Of a DNA stretch of 64,000 bases, positions 22,383-32,091 are shown piece after piece. Source of the DNA: Macrophomina tecta (Eukaryota; Ascomycota; Dothideomycetes; Botryosphaeriales; Botryosphaeriaceae); assembly GCA_024180945.1 (NCBI GenBank), contig JAKSGN010000005.1:3038001-3102000 (forward strand), given 5' to 3'. Every line of letters starts with the position of its first letter. Position 1 is the first letter of the stretch. The notes beneath the pieces were generated by a model, which worked only from the letters and a program-made list of their open reading frames with translations, did no database searches and had not been told where the DNA came from. The position numbers were made by a program, and so were the translations under genes.

Positions 22383-23469
22383 CTACCAGCGAGTTTGATA
22401 GCCACCAGCTTGAATAACATCTACAAGCCGTTGTGGCATACTTTTACAAAGCGCTTTAAGGCTTGGTTTTTCCACCAATGCGTATGCCCTAGGTAACCAC
22501 TCAGCTAGTAATGCCTCCACGCGCTCAGGATTCTTCTCAAGCTCAATAAATGGCGCAATCTCTTGAAGCTTCATCTTTAGTGGCCACCAAAGGTATTCCT
22601 GGAGGTTCAGATCAGGCGAATATGGGGGTGAGTAATGCACCTAATTTGGTGATCACGCAGCCATTTCTTCACCCGGTTCGCCCGATGAATACCAGCACCA
22701 TCTTGTAACCAGTACATACCATAGTCGTAGTTTCTTGGCACCTGTTCCTCCAGTACTTTGATATAGGATTTGGCAGTATAGCCTTGCCTAGGAGAGTCCA
22801 AATCACGCTCCATAACGTGTAAATCAGACACCCCTAGCTGGCCTGAAAAGCCACCCCATACCATACATCTTGCCTTCTTGCCAAGTGGCCGTGTATTAAG
22901 CCGGCTTTGGTCCCACTTTTGCTGGCCAGGCGTACGGAAAACCCAGCTTGGTGCGTGGCCAGAGCCCTGCTCAACTGAGCACTCATCACCGAACGTAACC
23001 CTCATCCACCATCTCCAGCTCTTATACCGGTATTTCTTTGCATATTGGTACCGAATGCGGGCATTCGCTTGAGAGATCCAAGGCCGATTCTTTGCACGCC
23101 ATTTGGTAATATGGTTCTTGCGTAGAATACGCCTGAGCGTATCTTTATGGATAGATAACTGGAGTTGCTTAATCACCTGGCTGTGCTTAAGTTTTGGGAA
23201 CCGGTTAACAAAACGAATAATCTGGCGCTCCGTGCGAAGGCTGACTTTGGGGGACGGCCAGTACGAGGTGTTAGATCAATCTGGCCAGTCGTATTGTAGT
23301 GGTTGATGCAGCTCCTAATTGCGTGTTCTGAGAAGCGAGTCTCACGGGCAATTTGACGCCCAGATTTACCATCTTGCGATTGTGTAATAACCGAAACTCG
23401 TTGATCATGTGAAAGCTGATGCCTTTGCCTAGCATTGCCTGAAATTTCGCGTCCAAAGATGCGCTGCAT
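22383..23469 (-). pseudogene. Tc1-like transposase, two frameshifts
   Basis: Starts at ATG 23469 (MQRIFGREISG). An HTH segment has SGRQIARETRFSEHAIRSC and the GRPPK motif that follows the DNA-binding domain in Tc1 transposases. The catalytic part has TFGDECS (first Asp), WLQDGAGIHRA (second Asp) and YSPDLNLQEYLWW (Glu). There are 34 residues between the second Asp and Glu, so DD34E. Frame is lost once near 23246-23253 (a CCCCCAAA run on the coding strand) and again near 22640. Each looks like a one-base deletion, and the frames on either side are otherwise open to GGYQTRW-stop at 22383. The copy cannot make an intact enzyme as written; homopolymer sequencing error is an alternative at the first site. 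Confidence 0.88.
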
Positions 23470-23527
23470 GGTGGTGTAATGAGGCAAGGGATGAAGAGGG
23501 TACGTTGTTGTTTTGACTCGTGCACGT

Positions 23528-23557
23528 CCGTGCGCCCTGACTTTTGCACGGGTGCGG
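23528..23557 (-). repeat. Right terminal inverted repeat of the Tc1/mariner element
   Basis: Perfect 30-base reverse complement of 22249-22278, followed by the TA duplication at 23558-23559. Confidence 0.95.
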
Positions 23558-24525
23558 TACACAGGTGGATACCGATATGCATGTCGTTCGGCACTTTGGA
23601 GATGCAGTCGTTGTAGAGCTTGATGTACACGTCGAGAAGTTCATCGGCTGACCGTTTGTTGCGCTTGTCCTCCTTCCATCCCTCGAGCATCTTCTCCGAG
23701 CAGAAGTCTGGGTAACCGGAAGGTCAGCGATCTCCATCCTCTCGAGGCGGCCATTTGGACAGAACGCATGGCGGGGCACTCACAAGCCAGGTTCGGGTCA
23801 TCGTACTGGACATTCCGGAGACCGGCCTTGTACAGAATGTCTAATTCCACCTGGTACGCCTTTGCAATGTCGGCAAAGTATTCGTCGTCGTTGTCGTACA
23901 CATCTGTTGGATAAGCTTGGCCTTCGCGGTAGCGCAGGTGGTACCAGTTTGGTGCGGCGAGCGTGAGCTTGATGTTCCCCCAGCGCTCCTTTGGCACGAG
24001 AGTCTTGAGGTACTCGACCTGGTCGACGTACGTACTCTTACCGGTATGCTTGATCTTGCCAGTACAGACCACGGTCTCGCCGGGCACGTGGTTGGTCTCC
24101 AGGAATGCCGCCATGTCCGGAACGTATGTCCTGAACATGTCGATGGACGGGTTCTGCACTTGCTTCATACCCTCCAGTCCCGGGAAGAACGTGCCCCAGA
24201 ACATGTGGCGGCTGTGGAAATCGTTAGCCGAACTGGCCCATCAACACTGCGAAACAGATCTAGTGTGTAACGGTCTGCGAGGTAGAGGCCAATGGATGGA
24301 AGAGGGCGCATACCGGTACTCGCCATCGCTCAGCGCGCGGTAACCCCATTCCTGCTGCTTGGCAACAATGTCCTTGATCGCTTCGTCCTCGAGCGGCCTC
24401 AGCTCCTCAGCCTTGGCTTTACCGTCGTGCACTTCAGCGCGCTTGTCGAGCAGGTTCTTGGGACGCAACAGGGAGCCGAGGTGCTCAGCGCGGAACGGCG
24501 GCTCGCGGTGTAACGTTGTCGACAT

Positions 24526-26236
24526 GTTTGCGGATTGGCTAGTATGTGCGGAGAATTTAGAGGTCTGCCGGCAGGGTAAGCTACTGCAGCCGATGCATCA
24601 TAGGATTTCGTGTAACCATGCAGGTAAGTGATACCTTTTTGTATCCTCTCAACAACACACTCTACAAGGGCGGCACAGGAAGAGCGTTGAGAAGAGGGGT
24701 AAGAGAGCCGTGACGAAAGCAGCGCACAGCCAACATTAAAGAGCTTGGACGAGAGGGGCTGCTCGGACCCTGGGCTCTCTTCCAACCTAGCTCCCTCAGC
24801 GGAGAAAGAAAATCGCGAAGCCATGATTGGGCCTGGTGGGCCGCAAGGCTGTGGGGAGTCGTCGGCGCAAAGGTAAGACGGGGAGAGCTCGGCAATTGAG
24901 TAGCATTGTCTGTGACCACATGCGCGAGCGTTGGTTAGTGTCGTCAGCCGTCCGTCAAGCGCGGCGGCGCCTTCCCGTTGCCGGAAAATGCAACAAGTGA
25001 TTCCTGTTTTTCCTGCGTGTGCGGGCCACGAGCAATCCGTTTTTCCTCGCCCTACCCCGCTGGACGATGATGTTGGATCGGACTGGTGCGAGCAGGGGCC
25101 GGCAGTCAATCATCTGCAATGCGCGCCAGCCACAGGCCCCAAACCCCACATCTGCACGTCTTAGCTACATAAATCCGATGCACTGGGCTGCGCTATTTCC
25201 GGCCCCGTGCCGGCCATCCAGCAACACGCATTTTCTGCGCCGCCCTACGCCGGTGGCCGGGGCATATCGGATTTTCGAATGCAGGTTTTGCCCGTTCGCC
25301 TTGAGCGGAGGCTCTCTCTGGTGGAGCTTTCACTGGTCGTGCGCGTCTTCACGTACGTTTTTGGAAGATAGAGCCTATGTGCGCAGCCGCTGGACGCCCT
25401 CGGGAATGAGCCAATTCAAGAAAAGCAGAAGCCGACCTTGGAGCAGACGCGGTTGATGAGAATGTCTGAAAGTCTATTCTGCTTTGGCGCGCGGCCCAAG
25501 GAGGCCGGGTCAATCTACGCTAGCAGAACTGGCCGCCGTCGATCCTCTTTGCTGGGTTCTTCGGCGATATGCTAAGGCTTTTCTGCTGATCGGACTCCAG
25601 CGCTATATCCGACGGCTAGGTGGTTAGAGGCCCCTTGTGACCGGAAGAAGGAAATGCCACGGCCTAGACAGTGTCCCCTAGGGCCGGCCAACGGGCTTTG
25701 CATGGCGGGGGCCGCGGGACCGCCCGAGGCGCCATCCGGGCATTATCCCGGTACCCAGCAGCAGAGCCGGAGAGCTAGCTGGTTTGAAGATGCTCTACAT
25801 AGTCATAAGCCACAAGCAAGCCTGGCACGTCACTGCTGCAAACTTCTGTAAGGGGAATGAGATGTAGCGAGAAGCAAACAAGTCAATTAATAGGACTTGG
25901 GACACCGGTGGAAGATGGTAGGCAACGCAATTCCTACTGGTTCATTCCGCATCCCATCTCATCTCCCCCGTAATTGCATGACGTTGCAAGCATAGTGTCT
26001 GAAGTGTTGGCCCATGGACATCACGTCCTCTCGTGAACGCTTTCTTCAATTGATGCTATAACTCTGCACCGTGCCATCTCTGCTCAATGCCGAATTCATA
26101 CAAAATTAGAACCCAATGTGTGAGCTAGGGCTCCTCCAGAGTACAGCAGCGGGTATCAAAGCACATCAGCCCATTCAATGACCGCAGAATCTTCCGCTTC
26201 TCCCGGTGCAGCCTCCCCCTCGACGCCGACGAGCTT
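24526..26236. other. Gene-poor interval upstream of the MetE-like gene
   Basis: About 1.7 kb without a supportable gene. It includes the promoter of the MetE-like gene (-) and the 3' flank of the CDK8 region (-). Candidate frames such as 24399-25109 (-) and 25019-25456 (+) overlap and lack family or splice support. Confidence 0.5.
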
Positions 26237-26643
26237 TTACTGCCCGCCAAGGGGCCGCTTCTGTTCATCCGCAGGGCCCACATTGTCGCCAGGGTTCTCG
26301 CAGCCAGCCTGGTCTGCTCTAACAATGTTTAAAGTCTCCGTCTCAAAAGCAGCCTCCCCTTTGATACCATCTACTCCGAGGAGATGGAAAAATTCTGACT
26401 TAAGCAGCGGAATCTCAAAGGACCGAGCTTCATCTGCCCACTCGAAGTCTTTGCCAAGCATGAGCGCAGTACCTTCCCGAACCGAGGACTGGCCCCACTG
26501 GAAGTCATATGGCGTCGGACCTTCGTATAAAGGGGTCTGCTGGACTTCGACAGAGCTCGGCGAGTCCTAGGCCCAACGATGGCGGTTAGCTGACGATTAA
26601 GACAAGTTACGAAAATAGATGAAGTGATAGGTCTGTTGATCAT
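26237..26643 (-). CDS. Small two-exon ORF, or spliced C-terminal extension of CDK8
   Basis: Minus-strand frame 26566-26237 encodes about 110 residues with protein-like composition (DFQWGQSSVREGTALMLGKD, FFHLLGVDGIKGEAAF). It begins exactly at a splice acceptor: CCTAG at 26567-26568, branch site GCTAACC just upstream, and an in-frame TAG immediately before. There are two readings. (a) A small gene starts at ATG 26643, six bases past the CDK8 stop, with exon 26643-26611 and a 44-bp intron (GTAACT donor), 121 aa. (b) CDK8 splices from 26655 (weak GTCTGA donor), skipping its own stop to gain this tail in phase 0. I do not recognise the protein. Confidence 0.45.
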
Positions 26644-26648
26644 GCCAC

Positions 26649-28200
26649 TCAGACCTCCTTCAGTCTCTTCGATGGTCTCATCAAGGAATCGTCAGGCAGC
26701 CCGCTTCTCTTTGTGCCCGGCAAACTCGAGGTTCGGATGTCATTGTCATCCGCCTTGACAGCGCGTCGGGGATAATCGATGCTGGAACCGGCAAAGCAGT
26801 TGTTGCTGGGCACTTGGCCTTCGGGCAATCCAGCCTTGAAGTAGGGATGCTTGAGCGCCTTTTCCGCCGTGAGTCGCTTCTGCGGATCGTACTCTAGCAA
26901 GCCTTGCAGCAAGGAAAAGCCATCCGCGCCGGGAGAGTTTCCAGGGCCATCTGGGTAGTTGTTGTTCCTCATGCAAGAGTCATACCAGGCCCTCAGGGTC
27001 ATCGGGCGATTGACGCGTGGATTACCAGCAGCCAGAGTGGGAAGCTGGTTGTATTCTGGCATAGCACGGAGTAGCGGCCAGTCCTCGGCTCTAGGCATGC
27101 CCAAGATCTCGACAATCTTCTGCATCTGATTACGCTGGAAGGGCGGCTGTTTCTTGTTGTCAAGCTTGGCTTCTTCTCCCTTGAAGATGGGCCGCAGAGC
27201 GAGGAGCTCGGCGAAGATGCATCCCACAGCCCAGAGATCAATGGCCGGCGTGTAGTGGCGGCTTCCAAGCAGAAGTTCAGGAGCCCGGTACCAGATGGTG
27301 ACGACGACCTTGTCGCCGCTGTACAGAGACCCGAGCGGCTTCCAGAACAGGCGGGCGAGACCCAGATCACCAATCTTGACAGCTCCTTGGCCGGTGACCA
27401 TGATATTGGCAGGCTTCAGATCGCGGTGCATGACCCAGTTCTGGTGGAGGTACTGAAGACCCAGGAGGAGCTGCCACAGGATGGACTGGATGGTCTTTGC
27501 TGGGATCGGCTGGCGCGGGTTCTGGGTGTGGTGATGGACTATCTGCAGTAAGTCGTGCTCGGCGTACTCGAATACGATGAAAATGCATTTGTCCTCAAGA
27601 ATGATCTCGACGGTGTGTACGACATTGGGATGAGACAACTCGGTGCACAGGGCCATCTCGCGGATGGCGGACTGGGAGATGCCCGTGTACTGCAGCTCGC
27701 CCTCCTTGTCGGGCTTGAACCTGCGGCATGGTCAGCGGGCGTCAACAGGGACTGACGGGCACGGGCAGCGTGGGGCGCACTTCTTGATGGCAAACAGGCC
27801 GGTCTGGCCGGTGCGGCTCTGGGCCTTGAAGACACGGCCATAGGTGCCGCTGCTGATGAAGCCCAGGATCTTGTAGCGCTCCTGGACGCGCTTCTTGCTC
27901 GTGTAGCCGCCGCTGAGCATGGTTGCGGAGTCGGAGGACGGGCCTGGTGGGGAGGAGCTCAGTTAGGACAGGTATGCAGAGGCAGCGCACGGTGCGACGA
28001 GCTGGCGGGCGGGGCGGGGCGCGGGCAGGACGATCAATCAGAGAGAGGAAGGAAGGAAGGCACGGCATGCTAAGCTGATCGCACCGACCATTGTAGGCGG
28101 CCTGGGCGGCGGTGCCCGTGCTGGAGGTGCTGGCAGCGTGGTGGGACAGGGCAGCGGCGGACGAGGGCCGCGAGCGAGCGTCCGGCGACAAGGGCGCCAT
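26649..28200 (-). CDS. ssn3: Mediator cyclin-dependent kinase CDK8 (Ssn3/Srb10)
   Basis: Kinase of the Mediator CDK module, which with cyclin C phosphorylates RNA polymerase II CTD and transcription factors. Exons 28200-28089, 27943-27781 and 27720-26649 (introns 145 and 60 bp), 448 aa. Motifs in order: Gly loop GFISSGTYGRVFKA, AIKK, the cyclin-binding helix SQSAIRE (CDK8-type), HRDLKPANIM, GDLGLARLF, the T-loop end VVTIWYRAPELLLG, DLWAVGCIF and the CDK8-specific KKQPPFQRNQMQKIVEILG. The end DDSLMRPSKRLKE resembles fungal Ssn3 C termini. The start at 28200 is chosen because exon 1 (MAPLSPDARSRPS) joins in phase to NGPSSDSATML. Divergent from an MFS gene; a possible tail exon follows at 26566-26237. 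Confidence 0.93.
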
Positions 28201-28762
28201 CCTGCACTCCGGACGGCAGGGCAGGGCAGGGTACAGGCGGCGGCACGGCGGCGGGCCTCCGGGAGTCGGGGAGAGTGGCGGCGGCGGCGGCGGGTGGGCG
28301 AGTTCGTGTGCAGCAGCTGCAGCTTCAGTGGGCCTCTTGGGACACCCGCCCGCACTGCCGTCCGTGTCCGCGTCCGCCTGCGTGCCAGCGCCCAGCGCCC
28401 AGCGCCCGCGGCCCGCCCGCCCGTCTCGCTGCCTGCACGTCACTCGCCGCTCATCCGCCCCGGACCCTTTCTCAACACGCCCATCTCCAGCCCCAACCCA
28501 GCCCAACCCATCCAGCGGCCGCTGTGCTCCTGCTGCCCCGGCTGCCCGCGAGCCTCCGCCAGCGCGAGCCCGCGTCGCCCCGTGGTACGCCGCCTCCTTT
28601 TGCTGTCCCGCCTCCTCTTTCCGTCCGGGGTTCCACGTGAGCTGTTGACGTGTTCCGAGACGCCCTTCTGCCTGCTGCCTCAGCCTGTCTCTGTCCCGTC
28701 GGTTCCAGTCTCCACTCCGACTGCATCAGGCCGCGCCCGCTTACCGCATCATCCGGTTCGCC
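28201..28762. promoter_or_regulatory. GC-rich divergent promoter between CDK8 and MFS transporter
   Basis: 562 bp between divergent start codons, very C/G-skewed, with short direct repeats of CAGCCCAACC type around 28490-28510. No gene of its own is seen. It must hold both promoters, possibly shared. Confidence 0.55.
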
Positions 28763-30354
28763 ATGGACCCCAGGGGCTGGACCAAAGACCTGACCGGCTA
28801 CTTCCTCTTCGTCCTCCTCACTGCCACCCTGGGCCCGCTGCTCTTCGGCTTCCACCTGGCCGAGCTGAATGCCCCCGAAGATGTCATCAGATGCAAGAAG
28901 AAGTCCATCACCTCCTCTGCTTCGCCCGCCTTGCCGCAATGCATGCCCATGAACCCCGCAGAATGGGGTCTCATCAGCTCCATCTTCACTCTTGGCGGCC
29001 TCATCGGTGCTCTTTCCGCCGGGCCCGTAGCGTCTCGTTACGGCCGCCTGAGATGCATGCACCTCACCACCATTTTCTTCGTGATCGGTCCCGTCTTTGA
29101 AGCCCTGTCTCCCAATACTGGTGTCCTTGCCTTTGGTCGTTTCCTCTCCGGCGTCGGTGCCGGTGCTGCCGTGGTCGTGGTGCCCATCTACATCTCGGAG
29201 ATCGCGCCGCCCGCCGAGCGGGGTTTCTTTGGTGCCTTCACTCAGATCATGTGCAATGTCGGCATTCTCCTCACTCAGCTTCTCGGCTACTTTCTGAGCC
29301 ATGATTCGATGTGGAGAATAATCCTCGCTGTGGGCGGCATCGTCGGCCTCGTGCAAGCTGTTGGTCTCCTTGTTGGCGTCGAGAGCCCGAAATGGTCGGC
29401 CGACCAAGGACATCCTTCGAAAGCCAAGAAGGATCTCCGCAAGCTCCGCGGATCTGACGCCAACATCTCTGACGAGATCAGCGGATGGGGCGTCGATGAC
29501 GTTGACCAGATGAGTGGTAGGCTACTGCCATACTGTCCACATAAGACTGCACACTTACCAATTCAACAGACGAGGAAGAAACCTTGCTTCACAATGAGGA
29601 CCGTGCTTCTAATCACAGCGGTGCTTCCAAGGACAAAGCCTCCAAGGAGACCCTTAGCATGTTCCAAGTCCTGAGACACCCGGACTCGAAGAAGGCTACA
29701 TTCTCCATCATGGTGATCATGGTGGCTCAGCAATTCTCCGGTAAGAAACGCCGTCTCTTTACGTCTTGAGCAACGGAGCTCTCACACGTTTCTCTGACAG
29801 GCATCAACACAATCATCATGTACGGCGTCTCCCTCCTCGCCACCCTCCTCGCCTCCAACAGCGCCGTCCTCAATCTCTTTGTCTCTGCCGTCAACATCAT
29901 CGTCACTGCCGGCTGCGCCCCGCTCATCGAGCGCCTCGGCCGCAAGACGTGCATCATCAGCTCCATCGTCGGCATGGGCACCTCGGCCTTGCTCCTCGGC
30001 ATCTCCATCATCAAGACCGTCCCCGTTCTCTCCATCATCGCCGTCGTCGGCTTCGTCGCCTCGTTCGGCCTCGGCCTCGGCCCCGTTCCCTTCATCCTCG
30101 CCTCAGAGCTCGTCGGCCCAGAGGCCGTCGGTGCCACCCAGAGCTGGGCCCTCGCCGCCAACTGGGTCGCCACCTTCATCGTTGCCCAATTCTTCCCCAT
30201 CTTGATGGACCGCATGGGCGGATACGTCTTCTTCATCTTCACTGCTCTGGCGGTAGTCTTTGGCACGTTTGTCGCCGTGGTTGTGCCCGAGACAAAGGGG
30301 AAGAAGGACGCCGATGAGGTTTGGGGTAGGCATCCGGCTAGGCGGGAGGATTGA
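28763..30354 (+). CDS. MFS sugar-transporter-type protein (Vps73/Ybr241c-like)
   Basis: Twelve-helix major facilitator of the sugar porter family. Exons 28763-29516, 29570-29740 and 29801-30354 (introns 53 and 60 bp), 492 aa. Seen: LLFGFHLAELNAP in TM1, SRYGRLRCM (family loop motif), GRFLSGVGAGAAVVVVPIYISEIAP, VESPKW before the central loop, FSG-INTIIMYG at TM7, ERLGRKTCI and the C-terminal VPETKGK motif. The N-terminal loop with paired cysteines (VIRCKKKS, LPQCMPMNP) and overall length resemble the yeast Vps73/Ybr241c group, thought to act on internal membranes. Substrate unknown; plasma-membrane hexose transport is less likely than for HXT-type proteins, but not excluded. Confidence 0.85.
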
Positions 30355-32091
30355 AGGATTCTCGGAAAGGTGACGCCATGAGTCGCACTACGACAAATGT
30401 TTTTCTTCTAGATTATCTTTACATGGACCGGCTTGGGGACATACCGTTCCATGCTATTTCGAGCGATACTTTTCTCTTTTCTGGTACGGACAGACTGACC
30501 TAGGCTTTTGGTACTGTTGTCGGATCTCGCGCTCCGGAGATGTTGGTTGGGCAGGCAAAGTCTTTTTCTCTTTCCGCAGACACACCCACACACACACACT
30601 CTCTCTCTCTTTTCGTAACTTTGGCTTTCTTCACAGCCGATAGAGCTATTCGAATCAGCCTAAAGGACATACTTTGGTCGGAGCGTTTTAGACGGGGACA
30701 ATGCCCCCGATGTTCGATCAGGATGACCTCAGCCCACTTCGTATAGAACAAGCTGGAAGACGGGTAAATTGATTTCGGAGTTTAGTCAATTAGGTTTCTG
30801 CAAGGCGGGACGCGATGTAGATGGCTGGGCACCGGTTTCAGCGCGGTACAGCAGGCAGGGTGTTTGGGATGAGATATTGAGAGAGGCCTTTTTTTTTTTC
30901 TCGCTCTTCGCACTCGCCCTTTCAGGCTCTTACTTGACAATCGGAGCTATAACTTGCTTTCTAATCCCGGTCCAAGCGGTAGCCTCTTCAACGGAATCGA
31001 GCGGAAGGTACCAGGCATCCCAAGCCGTTGAATCGGTTGCTACGGACGGGCACGTGTTGGGCTGCGCCTTCTCCCATCCCGAACGAGTGACCCCATCTGG
31101 TTGGAACGTGAAAGCTTACTCTTGTGACGTAGCCAGTACCTCGAGGCCAGGTAGATTGGGCGGGTAGGTATCAGAACAAAGGTAAGAGATCGAGTCTCGC
31201 GACATGAGCAGGGTGTTGGCAGTAAACCCGTGTGGCTCGACGTCTTCACTCGACTCGAACCGACCCGGTAACGTCTAGCTTCTGCCTCAGAAATCGTACT
31301 TCGCTTTTTCGAGGAGATTGTCAGGGTTGTGGGACTGCCGGAGTGCTGCCTCGCGAGGGAGTCGCACTGGTGCAGAAGCGCGGGATACGTGACTTTAACG
31401 AAGGCATTTCGCTTAAGCACCATGTCATTTACAGTAACCGAGGTTGTGGAAGGAGATGATGAAGAGCTGGGCGGCTACGTGTCAGAAGCGACGGGGTGGC
31501 AAGAAAATCTGGGTCCCTGGGTTGGGCTGAACGCGCCTGGCGATTTGACACCGGATGGTGATATTCCGGCATTTTTCGTCAATGATGGGCAATAGGACGA
31601 GTTAATAGGACATCTACCTTACAACCTAGAAATTCTGGCTCCTTGTGCTGCACGGTATAACCGCCTAGATCAGATTAATACGGAAATCACTTGAGCACAG
31701 CTTACCTCAAGCGACTGAGGGAAGACATACACTAGTTTCCACGAGACACATAGCAAGAAATGTTGACGTGATTCCCATTTACCCTCTATGTATAAAAAGC
31801 AAGAATATACCTCCCCTCCAGAGTTAATAAATAGATAAGACAATAGAGATAATAGAGAGAGGGGTTAAAAAAAAAAAAAAAAAAGTAGACACGACGCTAG
31901 GGTATCTTACTCTTACAGTAGACGACGCAGCAAGCAGTCAAGAGAAAATGAAACAAATGAGAAAATCATAGTCTGGAAAGAAAATCGTTTGCCCCAGCCG
32001 TTGAGGGACCACCCAAACGCCTTTTTTTAACGCCCCTTTGTCCGTTTGTCCGTGAGACCCGTAAGATGTGTTTCTTCGCTTGACCCCCTAG
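30355..32091. other. Intergenic with (CA)n/(CT)n microsatellite and poly-A tract
   Basis: 1.7 kb between two 3' ends. It holds a CACACACACA-CTCTCTCTCT compound microsatellite near 30583-30612 and a 19-base A run near 31867-31885. The only frame with protein-like composition is a 57-residue acidic ORF at 31422-31595, listed separately. Confidence 0.55.
31422..31595 (+). CDS. Small acidic ORF, 57 aa, doubtful
   Basis: ATG at 31422 opens MSFTVTEVVEGDDEELGG and ends IPAFFVNDGQ-stop. It is rich in Asp/Glu/Gly and lacks the Arg/Ser bias of random GC-rich frames. I recognise no family and see no adjoining exons. It may be a short gene, a remnant or chance. Confidence 0.2.
   Translation: MSFTVTEVVEGDDEELGGYVSEATGWQENLGPWVGLNAPGDLTPDGDIPAFFVNDGQ

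Larger units (their letters stand above)
22249..23557 (-). mobile_element. Tc1/mariner-type DNA transposon, 1309 bp
   Basis: The ends are perfect 30-bp inverted repeats, with TA on both sides (22247-22248 and 23558-23559) as expected for TA-targeting Tc1 elements. The inside carries one transposase on the minus strand with a DD34E catalytic triad and an N-terminal helix-turn-helix. Length, ends and target duplication form a complete element. It sits in exon 3 of the MetE-like gene, in the same orientation. The flanks join precisely into a coding exon when it is removed. Confidence 0.95.
21643..24525 (-). pseudogene. MetE-like (UROD/MetE superfamily) gene split by a Tc1/mariner insertion
   Basis: Relative of the C-terminal catalytic domain of cobalamin-independent methionine synthase. 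Exons 24525-24314, 24211-23784, 23707-23558 and 22061-21643, with introns of 102, 76 and 182 bp; a 5-bp end of exon 3 lies at 22248-22244 beyond the transposon. With the element and one TA copy removed, the exons sum to 404 codons in one frame. The N terminus reads FRAEHLGSLLRP, typical of single-domain MetE-like proteins. The insertion falls just after HIGIHLC, whose His-x-Cys matches two MetE zinc ligands. The Glu (YLEYDTPRAGG) and last Cys (SPQCGF) are on the far side. Read-through from exon 3 enters the element and stops at 23271. Substrate unknown. Function is probably lost in this strain, unless another copy exists. Confidence 0.85.

Noticed and set aside
22607..23072. Plus-strand ORFs within the transposon
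   Set aside because: Antisense shadows of the transposase frame.
23271..23690. 140-aa ORF joining MetE-like sequence to unrelated sequence
   Set aside because: It is read-through from exon 3 into the transposon, so not an independent gene or a real fusion domain.
28138..29413. Long ORFs (313-320 aa) on both strands around the MFS start
   Set aside because: They cross the GC-rich promoter and shadow the transporter exon in wrong frames.
31230..31270. CTCGAACC resembling a tRNA B-box
   Set aside because: No acceptor stem pairing or A-box at the right distance.
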